From NCBI RefSeq assembly GCF_026342355.1, contig NZ_JAPEMV010000002.1, positions 1,116,001 through 1,180,000 on the forward strand: a DNA stretch of 64,000 nt. The letters are read 5' to 3'. Below the pieces are notes generated by a model that saw nothing but the letters and a program-made list of their open reading frames with translations, made no database searches and was not told where the DNA came from. Made by a program: the position numbers and the translations under genes. Shown here one piece after another: positions 8,280 to 17,270 of the stretch. This DNA is from Streptomyces sp. NBC_00249. GTDB lineage: Bacteria > Actinomycetota > Actinomycetes > Streptomycetales > Streptomycetaceae. The first letter of the stretch is position 1. Each line of letters begins with the position of its first letter.

Positions 8280-9342
8280 CCTCACCGGGACCGCCGGCCT
8301 GCCAGGGGAGTACGCCCAGCTCTACGCGGCGTTGCAGGAGCGCATGAAGCGGGGCGGAGACCTCTCACCGGGGCCGACGGACACCGCTTCCCGGTTCCGT
8401 CAGGGAGGCCGCTGGGACCCTGCCCGCGGAGCCATGCACGACGAGATCATCGATGCCTTCAAGGCCAAGTACGCCGATCACCCCCGTGGGGGCCGCGCCG
8501 TACTGATGACGGCGGGGGCTCCCGGCGCCGGCAAGGGCAGCACGCAGGACAACCTCGCGCTCTGGCAGTCCGAGGCCTCGGAGCTCGGCCGCCAACTCTC
8601 CTCGATACACGGCCTGGACATCAAGGACTACGTCGTCCTGAACCCGGACGACTTCAAGGAGGACCTGTTCAAGGCCGGGGGCCTGCCACCGCTGTCTCCC
8701 GAGGACCTGCGGCTGCCCTTCGGACGTGAGCTCACCCCGGCCGAGATGTCCGGCCTCCTGCACACCGAGGCGTCCGTACTCCGGGACCGGTGCGAAGCGT
8801 GGGCGCGCAAAGAGGGTTACAACCTCCTCTACGACGCCACCCTCGCGAACGAGCCGAACGCCGCGGCGCTCCTCCAGAGCCTCAGCGACGACAAGTACGC
8901 GCAGCGCGTGATCCTCTCGGTCGAGGTGCCCCATGACCTGTCCGTGGCCCAGAACGCCGGGCGCTGGCACCAGGGGCGCGTCGAGTTCGAGCAGGGAACC
9001 AACGCGTACGGCGGGCGGATGTCCCCCGAGGGCATGATCGACTCCCTCTACGGCAAGGCCACCACCGGGCGGGGGCACTCCATCAGCCGGGAGAACTCCC
9101 AGCAGCTCACCGAACGCGGGCTCGCCACGGGGCTGATCACCGCCGATCGCGGGGTCTTCACCCCCACCACCGCTCAGGCGCAGGGGGCCACCTTCCAGCG
9201 CGGCGAAACCACCCTCGGCATCGCCGCCGCCGGCCGCCTCCGCTCCGCCCAGGGCACCGCCACCCGCACCACTCCCGTGGCGCAGACCCCGGCCCCCCGC
9301 CTCCCGGGCCAGACCCCGCCCGCACCCGGCCGCACCCGTTGA
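8272..9342 (+). CDS. Zeta-toxin-like kinase 1 with RLR...PGQ C-terminal tail
   Basis: The protein has 356 residues. A P-loop GAPGAGKGS lies at 82-90; the residue after the lysine is Gly rather than Thr/Ser, with Ser next. It is followed by LNPDDFKEDLF (123-133) and YNLLYDAT (183-190), both placed as in zeta/PezT kinases. Zeta kinases phosphorylate UDP-N-acetylglucosamine and poison wall synthesis; that substrate is assumed here, not shown. The body ends near residue 300. The last ~40 residues form an Ala/Thr/Pro-rich tail with AAAGRLRS (318-325) and LPGQTPPAPGRTR at the terminus. Both elements recur in kinase 2 and, in weaker form, in the FolD-like protein of the cluster. This suggests a common sorting signal. 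Confidence 0.85.
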   Translation: MADLTGTAGLPGEYAQLYAALQERMKRGGDLSPGPTDTASRFRQGGRWDPARGAMHDEIIDAFKAKYADHPRGGRAVLMTAGAPGAGKGSTQDNLALWQSEASELGRQLSSIHGLDIKDYVVLNPDDFKEDLFKAGGLPPLSPEDLRLPFGRELTPAEMSGLLHTEASVLRDRCEAWARKEGYNLLYDATLANEPNAAALLQSLSDDKYAQRVILSVEVPHDLSVAQNAGRWHQGRVEFEQGTNAYGGRMSPEGMIDSLYGKATTGRGHSISRENSQQLTERGLATGLITADRGVFTPTTAQAQGATFQRGETTLGIAAAGRLRSAQGTATRTTPVAQTPAPRLPGQTPPAPGRTR

Positions 9343-9359
9343 CCCGTAAGGAACCACCG

Positions 9360-9605
9360 ATGACCGAGAAGCCCTCCCTGCGCGCGTACCTCAAGCGCTA
9401 CGCGCAAGGCGGCATCCCCCGCGAGGAGATGCTCAGCACCGTCGCGGCCTGGGACTACGAGGAAGACGACTTCGACCCGGAGCACATCGAACCCACGCAC
9501 CAGGACAACACGTTCAAGGTCCTCTCCGGCGCCGCTCTGCTCGGCGACATCACCGACGACGACTACGAAGAGATCCACCGTCGGCGCCGGCTGCGGTCGG
9601 CATGA
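9360..9605 (+). CDS. Small protein paired with zeta-like kinase 2 (candidate antitoxin, immunity protein or chaperone)
   Basis: The product has 81 residues. Its first ~36 residues are almost the same as those of the 80-residue protein at 8037, including KRYAQGGIPREEM and TVAAWD. The second half diverges and ends in a basic run (RRRRLRSA). A conserved face plus a variable face is what one expects if the N-terminus binds a common partner and the C-terminus recognises its own kinase. Start ATG 9360 has AAGGAA seven bases upstream. Its stop overlaps the ATG of the following kinase gene by four bases (ATGA). Function inferred from context only. Confidence 0.75.
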   Translation: MTEKPSLRAYLKRYAQGGIPREEMLSTVAAWDYEEDDFDPEHIEPTHQDNTFKVLSGAALLGDITDDDYEEIHRRRRLRSA

Positions 9606-10672
9606 ACGAGGTGTACCAGCACCTGTACCAGGTGCTCCAGACGCGCATGGGGCCGAACGGCAACCTTTCGCCGGGAAGCCGGAACGCCACCTACACGGTC
9701 CATACGACCAACAACGAGTGGACCCGCGAGCGGCGTCAGCTGCACCGTGCCGTCCTGGAGGAGTTCAAGGCGAAGTACGGCGACCGCCCCCGCGACGGGC
9801 GGGCCGTCCTACTGACGGCGGGCGCACCCGGCGCGGGCAAGGGGTCGGCGCAGGCCAATCTCGCGGAGTGGCAGCAGGAGAACTCCGAACTCGGCCGCGC
9901 CCTGGCGGACGCCCACGGTGTGGACCTGAAGCACTACGTCCCCTTGGACCCGGACGAGTTCAAGGTCTCCATCTTCGAACACGGCGGCCTCCCCACCCTG
10001 GACGCCGAACTCATGGCACTCCCCTACGGCCGGGAGCTCTCGCCCTCCGAAATGGCGTCCCTCATCCACGAGGAATCCGCCTACCTCCAGGACAACTTCG
10101 AGGTCTGGGCCCGTAGCCAGGGCTACAACCTGCTCTACGACGCCACCCTCAAGAACCTGGACAAGAACACCCTCCTTCTGGGAGACCTCGGCAGCGTCGG
10201 CTACGAGCAGCGGGTCATCCTCTCCGTCGAGGTACCCCTGGAGCAGTGCCTCGCGCAGAACGCCGACCGATGGATGAACGGTCGCATCAAGCACGAGGAG
10301 GGTGACCCCGACTACGCCTACGGCGGCCGCATGGCCCCCGAGGGCATGATCAAGAACTTGTACGCCCAGAGCAGCACCGGCCGCGGCCACTCCATCGGCC
10401 GCGAGAACGCCGAAAAGCTCGCCGACAAGGGCCTCGCCACCGCGCTCATCACCACCGACCGCGGCACCTTCCCCACCCAGGCCACCGCCCCCACCCAGGC
10501 GGCCGTCTTCCAGCAGGGCGACACCCGCGTCAGCATCGCCGCCGCCGGCCGCCTCCGCTCCACCCAGGCCACCGCCACCCAAGCCACCGCCACCCGCACC
10601 ACACCCCCCGCGCAGACCACCGCGCCCACGCTCCCCCGCCAGACCCCGCCCGCCCCCGGCCGCACCCGCTGA
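9602..10672 (+). CDS. Zeta-toxin-like kinase 2 with RLR...Q.P C-terminal tail
   Basis: This is a 356-residue tandem paralog of the kinase at 8272. The P-loop GAPGAGKGS is at 74-82, LDPDEFKVSIF follows at about 115-125, and YNLLYDAT is at 175-182. The core motifs of the zeta/PezT fold are therefore kept in both copies. The N-terminal 40 residues differ from copy 1, while the C-terminal tail is again related: AAAGRLRS near 313-320, then Ala/Thr repeats, then RQTPPAPGRTR. The tail contains short ACCGCCACC-type codon repeats. Keeping two intact, divergent copies argues against one being a decaying duplicate and for distinct targets or partners. Confidence 0.85.
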   Translation: MNEVYQHLYQVLQTRMGPNGNLSPGSRNATYTVHTTNNEWTRERRQLHRAVLEEFKAKYGDRPRDGRAVLLTAGAPGAGKGSAQANLAEWQQENSELGRALADAHGVDLKHYVPLDPDEFKVSIFEHGGLPTLDAELMALPYGRELSPSEMASLIHEESAYLQDNFEVWARSQGYNLLYDATLKNLDKNTLLLGDLGSVGYEQRVILSVEVPLEQCLAQNADRWMNGRIKHEEGDPDYAYGGRMAPEGMIKNLYAQSSTGRGHSIGRENAEKLADKGLATALITTDRGTFPTQATAPTQAAVFQQGDTRVSIAAAGRLRSTQATATQATATRTTPPAQTTAPTLPRQTPPAPGRTR

Positions 10673-10711
10673 CGGGCACCCCGCACACCCGAACACCCCG
10701 AAAGGAAACCC

Positions 10712-12205
10712 ATGGCCACCGAATCCATGGCGCGGCCTACCTACGGAAACTGGCGACGCCCCCGCAGGCCCGGCCTCGGGCCGCTCGGTCTGCTCGGGAC
10801 CGTCGTCGCGTTCGGCGGGCTCGTGGTCGTGCTGCTCGCCTCGCTGATCTCGCTCGCCGCCGCCATCACGGTGCTCATACCGCTCGGGCTGTTCGTCCTG
10901 CCCCTCGCGCTGCGCACCGCCGACGGCCGCAACGTCTACCAGATGGCGGCCGTGCGGATCGGGTGGATGAAGCGCAAGGCGAACGGCTCGCACACCTACG
11001 TCTCCGGCCCGCTGTCGCGGCGTACGGGCGGGCACTTCTCCCCGCCCGGCATGCTCGCCCGCGTGAAGATGCTGGAGGGCCGCGACGCCTACGGCCGCTC
11101 CTTCGGCGTCCTGCACCACCCGGGCCGCAACCTGTACACGATCGTCCTGTCCTGCGAGCCGGACGGCGGTTCCCTCGTCGACCCGCAGCAGGTGGACATC
11201 TGGGTGGCGTCCTGGGGCGACTGGCTGGCCCGTCTCTCCCACGAGCCCGGCCTGCGCGGCGCGCAGGTCGTCGTGGAGACGGCGCCCGACACCGGGACGC
11301 GGCTCGCCGCCGAGGTGCTGCCGCGGATCGTGCCCGACGCCCCGCCGGCGGCCCGCGCCGTGATGGAGGAGGTCGTGGCCCGCTACCCGTCCGCGTCCTC
11401 CGAGATGCACACGTACATCGCCCTCACCTACGGCGCCGTGCCCGGTCCGCGCCGTAAGCAGGAGGACGTGATCACCGACCTGTCGATGCGCCTGCCCTCC
11501 CTGCTGTCGGGCCTGGTCGCGGCCGGCGGCGGCTCGGCCTCGCCGCTGTCCGCGGAGCAGATCTCGGAGATCGTCCGCGTCGCCTTCGACCCGGCGATCG
11601 CCCCGGACATCCTGAACGTCCGCGCGGAGCAGGGCTCCACCGGTGTGCAGTGGCACGACGCGGGTCCGGCCGTCGCGGTGGAGACCGTGGACGGCTACAA
11701 GCACGACTCCGGGGTGTCGCGGACCTGGATGCTGACGCTGGCCCCCCGAGGCACCGTCCGCTCCAGCGTGCTGCGCGGTCTGCTGGAGCCCGCGCAGGGC
11801 ACCCGCCGCAAGCGCGTCTCGCTGGTCTACCGGCCCATCGACCCGGGCACGTCGGCCCGGATCGTGGAGGCCGACCGCCGCTCGGCCCACTTCATGGCCG
11901 GCTCCCAGCGCGGCCTGGTCCAGGCCCGCGCCGCGTCCGAGATGCGCGCGGCCGAGCAGACGGCCGCCGAGGAGGCGTCCGGCGCCGGCCTCGTCGAGTT
12001 CTCGATGATGCTCACGGTCACCGTCGCCGACGAGGAGCAGCTGGCCGACGCGTCGATCACCGTACGCAACCTCCAGGCGTCCTCCCGCATCCTGATGCGC
12101 CCCGCCGACCGCATGCAGGCGGCCGCGTTCACCTGCACGCTGCCCGTCGGCCTGCTGCCGTGGGAGCACACCCTCATCCCGTACCAGCTCAGGGAGACCC
12201 TGTGA
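10712..12205 (+). CDS. SCO6880-family protein, PrgI-like T4SS component
   Basis: The 497-residue protein has two adjacent N-terminal membrane segments (about 25-75; LGLLGTVVAFGGLVVVLL, then AAAITVLIPLGLFVLPLAL). A long soluble region follows, without a P-loop. The double-helix start resembles PrgI proteins. The soluble part has features of the N-terminal domain of VirB4 ATPases, such as SGPLSRRTGGHF and the repeated 'R..L.P.....' segments. In many actinobacterial type IV clusters this protein is separate from the ATPase that follows, as here. A clear site GAAAGGAAA precedes the ATG, and its stop overlaps the GTG of the ATPase gene by four bases. The SCO6880 name is recalled from family annotation and was not searched. 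Confidence 0.8.
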   Translation: MATESMARPTYGNWRRPRRPGLGPLGLLGTVVAFGGLVVVLLASLISLAAAITVLIPLGLFVLPLALRTADGRNVYQMAAVRIGWMKRKANGSHTYVSGPLSRRTGGHFSPPGMLARVKMLEGRDAYGRSFGVLHHPGRNLYTIVLSCEPDGGSLVDPQQVDIWVASWGDWLARLSHEPGLRGAQVVVETAPDTGTRLAAEVLPRIVPDAPPAARAVMEEVVARYPSASSEMHTYIALTYGAVPGPRRKQEDVITDLSMRLPSLLSGLVAAGGGSASPLSAEQISEIVRVAFDPAIAPDILNVRAEQGSTGVQWHDAGPAVAVETVDGYKHDSGVSRTWMLTLAPRGTVRSSVLRGLLEPAQGTRRKRVSLVYRPIDPGTSARIVEADRRSAHFMAGSQRGLVQARAASEMRAAEQTAAEEASGAGLVEFSMMLTVTVADEEQLADASITVRNLQASSRILMRPADRMQAAAFTCTLPVGLLPWEHTLIPYQLRETL

Positions 12206-13710
12206 GCAAGAAGCAGCCGCAGGCGCCCCGGCCGCCACGGACACCCGTTGTGCCGTCCCGCGGCTGGCCCGGTCCGGGCGGCGGGCAGGTCGCGCACATG
12301 GACCCGCCGTCGATGTGGCGTGCCACCACCGTGCAGGCGTGCGGGCTGTGGCCGTTCGCCGCGGGCTCCGGCGCGCCGATGACGGGTGTGCCGCTCGGCC
12401 AGCACCTGCACACCGGGGCGACGGTGTGCGGGGACCCGATCTCCTGGTTCACCCGGGCCCGGTACATCTCCAACCCGTCGCTGTTCATGCTCGGCATGCC
12501 CGGCCTCGGCAAGTCCACCCTGGTCAACCGGATGCTCATCGGGATGACGGCGACCGGTGTGGTCCCGCTGGTCCTCGGCGACCTGAAGCCGGACTACGCG
12601 GACACCGTGCGGGCCCTCGGCGGTCAGGTGATCTCCATCGGCCGCGGCGTCGGCGGGATCAACGTCCTCGACCCGGGCGCCATGGGCGAGGCCGCCGACC
12701 GGATCGGCGGGGAGGCCGGCCGGGTGCTCCAGGCGGAGGCCCACGGCCGCGTCCTGAACATGGTCGCGGCGCTGATCACCATCATGCGCGGGCGCCCCAT
12801 GGACGACCACGAGCAGTCGGTGCTGTCGGCGTGCCTGCACCACCTCAAGGAGCGCGCCACGCCGGGCAAGCCCCCGCTGCTGCCCGACCTCCTGCGGGTC
12901 CTCGACGAGGGCCCGGACCGGGTCCGCGCGGTCACCCTGGACCGCGGCAACCAGGAGCGGTACCAGGAGGCCGTCGACCCGCTGCACCGCTCCCTGATCG
13001 GCATCCTGGACGGCCCGCTCGGCGACACCTTCGCCACGGAGACGTCCACCCGCATCAACCCCAACGCGCCCGCCGTGTGCGTGGACATCTCCCGCATCGG
13101 TGAGGCCGACACCCAGCTGACCGCGGCGGCGATGCTGGCCGCCTGGTCGGACGGGCTCGGCACCGTCGCCGCGGCGCACGCGCTGGCCGACGCGGGCCTG
13201 GCCCCGCAGCGCTGGTTCTTCACCGTCCTCGACGAGCTGTGGCGGCCGCTGCGCGCCGCCTCCGGCATCGTGGAGCGCATCGACGCCCTGACCCGCCTGA
13301 ACCGTTCGCTCGGTCTCGGCGACGCCAAGATCACCCACACGCTCAAGGACGCCGAGGCCCTCGGCAGCGAGTCCGACCGGGCGAAGGCCCGCGGCTTCGT
13401 GGAGCGCGCCGGGATGGTGGTGTGCGCGGGGCTGCCCCGTACCGAGATGGAGGAGCTCGGCAAGGTCATCGGCATGTCGGAGCGGGAGATCGACCTGGTC
13501 TCGTCCTGGTCCTCCCCTCCCGGCTGGGCCAACCCCACGGCCAACTCCGAGCCCCCCGGCCGCGGCCGGTTCCTGATCAAGGTCGGCGGCCGGCCGGGCA
13601 TCCCCATCAAGGTGGCCATCACCGAGACCGAGAAGAACCTGCACAACACGAACAACCGCTGGACCGAGGCCGACAAGGTGCCGCTGATCAAGCCCAGGGA
13701 GGGGCAGTGA
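12202..13710 (+). CDS. VirB4-like conjugation/secretion ATPase
   Basis: The protein has 502 residues and a GTG start. Walker A GMPGLGKST lies at about 98-106, followed by VPLVLGDLKPDY. A Walker B-like segment FFTVLDELW comes in the C-terminal half, with the VirB4-typical patterns NVLDP, ALTRLNR and THTLKDAEAL. VirB4 proteins are the conserved ATPases that power assembly and transport in type IV secretion systems at the inner membrane. The N-terminal VirB4 portion appears to be supplied by the SCO6880-like protein just upstream. The gene overlaps both neighbours by four bases (GTGA), which indicates strict coupling within one operon. Confidence 0.85.
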   Translation: MSKKQPQAPRPPRTPVVPSRGWPGPGGGQVAHMDPPSMWRATTVQACGLWPFAAGSGAPMTGVPLGQHLHTGATVCGDPISWFTRARYISNPSLFMLGMPGLGKSTLVNRMLIGMTATGVVPLVLGDLKPDYADTVRALGGQVISIGRGVGGINVLDPGAMGEAADRIGGEAGRVLQAEAHGRVLNMVAALITIMRGRPMDDHEQSVLSACLHHLKERATPGKPPLLPDLLRVLDEGPDRVRAVTLDRGNQERYQEAVDPLHRSLIGILDGPLGDTFATETSTRINPNAPAVCVDISRIGEADTQLTAAAMLAAWSDGLGTVAAAHALADAGLAPQRWFFTVLDELWRPLRAASGIVERIDALTRLNRSLGLGDAKITHTLKDAEALGSESDRAKARGFVERAGMVVCAGLPRTEMEELGKVIGMSEREIDLVSSWSSPPGWANPTANSEPPGRGRFLIKVGGRPGIPIKVAITETEKNLHNTNNRWTEADKVPLIKPREGQ

Positions 13711-15476
13711 TACCCCGTACTCCCAAGAGGAAGGGCAGCGGTTCCGCGGAGGACATGCTGCCCTGGCTGGCCGTCGGTGCCGCGGCCGTCGTCTTCGTCG
13801 GCTTCCTGTCCGCCTGGCTGGGCGGCAGCCTCGGCGCGGCCGCGGCGGGCGCCGGCTGGAACCCTCCCCCGTTCGCCCTGAGCACCCTCGCCACCCTGGT
13901 CCAGGACGGCCCGGCAGCGATCTGGCCCGGCGTCTCCCCCGCCATGTCGGGCGCCGGCATCGCGGTGACGTTCGGCGTGCTCCTGGGGCTGGTGGTGGCC
14001 CTGGTGCTGCTGGTCCGTAAGGGCCTCGGCAGCTCCGACGGCCTCGCCGGCCGCAAGGAGCTCGCCTCCATGCTCCCCAAGGGTGCGGCGGCCCGTGCGC
14101 TGGAGCTGCGCCCGCAGCTGAAGAAGCTCACGAACGGCGGCAAGCTCACCCCGGACGACACCGGCAACCTGCTGGGCAACCTGGAGCCCCACGGCCCCGA
14201 GCTGCGCTCCAGCTACGAGGACGTGGAGCTGGACCTGATGGCCCCCCGGGCCGGCAAGTCCACCGGCATCGCCGTCCCCCGCGTCCTGCGCGCCCGCGGC
14301 AGCGTCCTGCTGACCTCGAACAAGTCGGACGTCTACAGCGTGACCCGCGCCGAACGCGAACGCGTCGGCCAGGTATGGACGTTCGACCCGCAGGGCATCG
14401 CCCACACCCCCCGAGCCCTGTGGTGGGACCTGCTCGCCGACGCCCGCGACATCGAGGGCGCCCGCCGCCTCGCCGGCCACTTCGTCAGCGCCGTCAACGA
14501 CGACGCCTCCAAGCGCGACTTCTGGATCTCCGCCGCGCAGAACACCCTCACCGCCCTCTTCCACGCGGCCAGCAAGGGCGGCCGCAGCATCGAAGAGGTC
14601 CTCGGCTGGCTCGCCGACCCCGCCGACCGCACCCCCATCGACCTGCTGCGCGACGCCGGCATGACGGCCCTCGCCGAGCAGCTGCGCGGCACGATCCAGG
14701 GCGCCGTCGAAACCCGCGACGGCATCTACGAGACGGCCCGCCAGTGCGTGGCCTGCCTCCTGGACCCGCGGATCGTGGCCTGGGTGAGCCCCGACCCGGT
14801 CCTCCCGGAGTTCCGTCCCGACCACCACGTCCTGGGTACGGACACCCTGTACCTGCTGTCCAAGGACGGCGGCGGCTCCGCCGCAGGCGTGATCGCGGCC
14901 GTCGCCGACTCCGTCCTGCGGGCCGGTGTCCGCGCCGCCGAACGGATGGGCGGCCGGCTCGACCCCCCGATGACCGCCGTCCTCGACGAGGCCGCGAACG
15001 TCTGCCGGATCTCCGACCTGCCCGACCTGTACTCGCACCTCGGCTCGCGCGGCATCAACATCGTGACCCTGCTGCAGAGCTACCGCCAGGGATCCCGGGT
15101 GTGGGGCGAGGCCGGCATGGACGCCCTCTGGGGCGCCTCGACGATCAAGCTGCTCGGTGCCGGCCTCGACGACGCCGACTTCGTGGAGAAGATCTCCAAG
15201 CTGGTCGGCGAGCAGGACGTCAGCACCGTCAGCGTCTCGCGCACCAAGGGCAGCCGGACCCGCTCGACCTCGTACCGGCTGGAGCGGATCCTGCCCGCGG
15301 ACCAGATCCGCGCCCTGCCCAAGGGCACGGCGCTCCTGCTGGCCACCGGTGTCCGGCCGGCCCTGATCCGGCTGCGCCCCTGGTACAAGGAACCGGGCGC
15401 CGAACGCATCTCCGCGGCCGCGAAGGCCGAGGTCCAGGCCATCACCGCCCGCGCAGCGAAGGAGCTGTCCCGATGA
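13707..15476 (+). CDS. VirD4/TraG-like coupling ATPase
   Basis: The 589-residue protein has two N-terminal membrane segments (about 18-48 and 83-104) and a cytoplasmic ATPase domain. Walker A APRAGKST is at about 179-186, and TSNKSDVY follows in the usual place. Walker B is MTAVLDEAANV, with the VirD4-typical region SHLGSRGINIVTLLQSYRQG after it. Coupling proteins choose the substrates (DNA-protein complexes or effectors) that enter a type IV channel. The start is GTG 13707, overlapping the previous stop; the longer open frame upstream is a shadow of the VirB4-like gene. Substrate recognition by this protein is the natural place for the shared C-terminal tails seen on three nearby proteins, which is inference. 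Confidence 0.9.
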   Translation: MIPRTPKRKGSGSAEDMLPWLAVGAAAVVFVGFLSAWLGGSLGAAAAGAGWNPPPFALSTLATLVQDGPAAIWPGVSPAMSGAGIAVTFGVLLGLVVALVLLVRKGLGSSDGLAGRKELASMLPKGAAARALELRPQLKKLTNGGKLTPDDTGNLLGNLEPHGPELRSSYEDVELDLMAPRAGKSTGIAVPRVLRARGSVLLTSNKSDVYSVTRAERERVGQVWTFDPQGIAHTPRALWWDLLADARDIEGARRLAGHFVSAVNDDASKRDFWISAAQNTLTALFHAASKGGRSIEEVLGWLADPADRTPIDLLRDAGMTALAEQLRGTIQGAVETRDGIYETARQCVACLLDPRIVAWVSPDPVLPEFRPDHHVLGTDTLYLLSKDGGGSAAGVIAAVADSVLRAGVRAAERMGGRLDPPMTAVLDEAANVCRISDLPDLYSHLGSRGINIVTLLQSYRQGSRVWGEAGMDALWGASTIKLLGAGLDDADFVEKISKLVGEQDVSTVSVSRTKGSRTRSTSYRLERILPADQIRALPKGTALLLATGVRPALIRLRPWYKEPGAERISAAAKAEVQAITARAAKELSR

Positions 15477-15853
15477 GCACACCCGCCGACGCCGGCCAGG
15501 TGCCGCCCTTCATCCTCTACCTCGACGGCAAGGCGTACGAGGAGGAGATGGAGCTGCTCGTCACCTGGGTCCACGCCCTGCTCCTCCCCGTCTACGGCCG
15601 CGAGGTGACCTCCTCCACCCCCTGGTGCCCGCGCTGGTGGGAGCACCTGGAGGCGGTGGCCCGGCTGCACGGCCTGTGGCTGGCCTGGCAGGAGCACACG
15701 GACCCGGCCGCCGGGCCCAGCGGCCCCGCGCTCTGGCACCGCGACCACCTGGGCGCCGTCATGGGCGAGCTGCGCAGCTCGACCGGGCCGTTCGCCGGCT
15801 GCAAGGAAAGATCCCACCGGGCCAAGGCGGCCCCGGTGGTCGAGGCGTTCTGA
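15473..15853 (+). CDS. DUF4913 domain protein
   Basis: The product has 126 residues. Its signature is the Trp-rich core WCPRWWEHLEAVARLHGLW, followed by a WHRDHL segment and a final GPFAGC motif. I recognise this as DUF4913, a family I recall beside actinobacterial transfer genes. There is no membrane segment. The ATG overlaps the coupling-protein stop by four bases. The function is not known; tight linkage to the coupling ATPase would suit an adaptor or accessory subunit. Confidence 0.8.
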   Translation: MSTPADAGQVPPFILYLDGKAYEEEMELLVTWVHALLLPVYGREVTSSTPWCPRWWEHLEAVARLHGLWLAWQEHTDPAAGPSGPALWHRDHLGAVMGELRSSTGPFAGCKERSHRAKAAPVVEAF

Positions 15854-15874
15854 CTCACGGAAGGGAGCGCGGCT

Positions 15875-17242
15875 GTGCGTAGGAGGAACGCGGTGGCGGG
15901 AGCGGCCCTGGCGGGAACGCTCCTCGCCGGATGCGGCTTAGGCGAGGGCAAGGCCCCGGCCCCCGCGCGGAGCGACGCGAAGGCATCCGCAAGCCCGGCC
16001 CCGTCCGCCCAGGGCGTCACGGTCCAGCTGGCGGCGCCGCCGGCGTACGCGGCCGACCAGGGCTGGCAGCAGACACTGAACTGGATGCCGCAGAAGTACA
16101 GTTCCAAGCCCCCGGTCGCGGTCGGCGCCCGCACGGACGTCGTCGCGTACGTCACGGTCTCCGAGGACGGCTACGTCACCCAGGCCCGCCAGGCCTCGAC
16201 CGGACGGATCCTGTTCACCGGCAAGCCCTGGCAGCCCCCCACCTCCATGTCGGAGGCCGGGAAGTACGGGTACGACGGCGACTCGGTGGAGCTGCCCTCG
16301 GTCGCGACGGCCGTCCAGGACGGCCGCGAGTACGTCGTGACCTGGGCGCACGGGATCCTCGGCGGGGACGCCCTCAACGAGGGCAAGGAGGTCGTCCGCC
16401 TGACGGTCTACCCGGCGGACGCCTCCGGCGACGCCGTGGCACCCGTGCGCGAGATCGACGTCCCGGTCCGGACGAGCGGCCCGAACGGCAACAACCCAGA
16501 GAGCGACCTCCGCGTCGAGGACCACGGCACGGGCCTCCAGGTCCACTGGACCGGCCCCACCAACGGCACCGTGGCCGTGAACCCGGCGACGGGCGCGATC
16601 GACACCTGCGGCGACTCCTGCCCCCTGGGGCGCGGGGAAATCAGGACCGGCAAGGGCTGGCTGGTCCAGGACAGCTACGGGTCCTTCCGCGTTCCCGGAG
16701 CCTGGACCGCCTTCGATTCGCCCCCGCCGGGTGCGTCCACGAAGAGCCAGGTCAGCGTGAACGGCTTCTACCGGTCCACCACGCGCGGCCACGTCTTCTC
16801 GTCCTGGCACACCCCGGCCGAGAAGACCCTCTCCCCCCTCACGGCCGTCCACGACGCGACCACCGGGCAGGTGGAGACGAGCATGCCCTGCGAGATGAAG
16901 CACGGCGGCGCCGTCGCCTCCCCCAACGGCCGCTTCATCGCCGACGGCACCGCGGCCTTCGACCTCCAGCGCCGCCAGGGCACCTGCCTGAGCGCGAACG
17001 AACAGCGCAAGCAGGGCCTCTTCGTCAAGGCGGTCACCGACACGGGCACCGCCTACGGAACCCTCGGCAACGGAACCGGCGACACCGCCACCGCGGAGGC
17101 CGACCTCGCCAGTGGCAACGGCACCCCCAAGCTCCTCCCGCCCGGCACCGTCCTGCCCACCTGGGCGCTGAAGGACACCGGCGTCTTCCTGACGGCCGGC
17201 CCCACCGGCGGACTGCTCGTCTCCGCCCTGAAGCACAAGTGA
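15875..17242 (+). CDS. Large lipoprotein, beta-propeller-like
   Basis: The 455-residue product starts at GTG (MRRRNAVAGAALAGTLLAGC), a basic n-region, hydrophobic core and lipobox LLAGC typical of lipoproteins. A Pro/Ala/Ser linker leads to a repetitive beta-rich region with blocks such as TQARQASTGRILFTG and GTVAVNPATGAIDTC, as in PQQ- or WD-type propellers. Propeller lipoproteins often serve as surface receptors or scaffolds. Its place inside the plus-strand cluster, 21 bases after the DUF4913 gene, suggests it is the outward-facing part of the machine. The fold is my reading of repeat spacing and not a family hit. Confidence 0.75.
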   Translation: MRRRNAVAGAALAGTLLAGCGLGEGKAPAPARSDAKASASPAPSAQGVTVQLAAPPAYAADQGWQQTLNWMPQKYSSKPPVAVGARTDVVAYVTVSEDGYVTQARQASTGRILFTGKPWQPPTSMSEAGKYGYDGDSVELPSVATAVQDGREYVVTWAHGILGGDALNEGKEVVRLTVYPADASGDAVAPVREIDVPVRTSGPNGNNPESDLRVEDHGTGLQVHWTGPTNGTVAVNPATGAIDTCGDSCPLGRGEIRTGKGWLVQDSYGSFRVPGAWTAFDSPPPGASTKSQVSVNGFYRSTTRGHVFSSWHTPAEKTLSPLTAVHDATTGQVETSMPCEMKHGGAVASPNGRFIADGTAAFDLQRRQGTCLSANEQRKQGLFVKAVTDTGTAYGTLGNGTGDTATAEADLASGNGTPKLLPPGTVLPTWALKDTGVFLTAGPTGGLLVSALKHK

Positions 17243-17270
17243 AGCGACCCACCTGACCATGGAGAGACAC

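Noticed and set aside
8037..9605. Possibility that one zeta module is an assembly duplicate
   Set aside because: The two modules differ clearly in sequence and in the N-termini of the kinases, so they are true paralogs.
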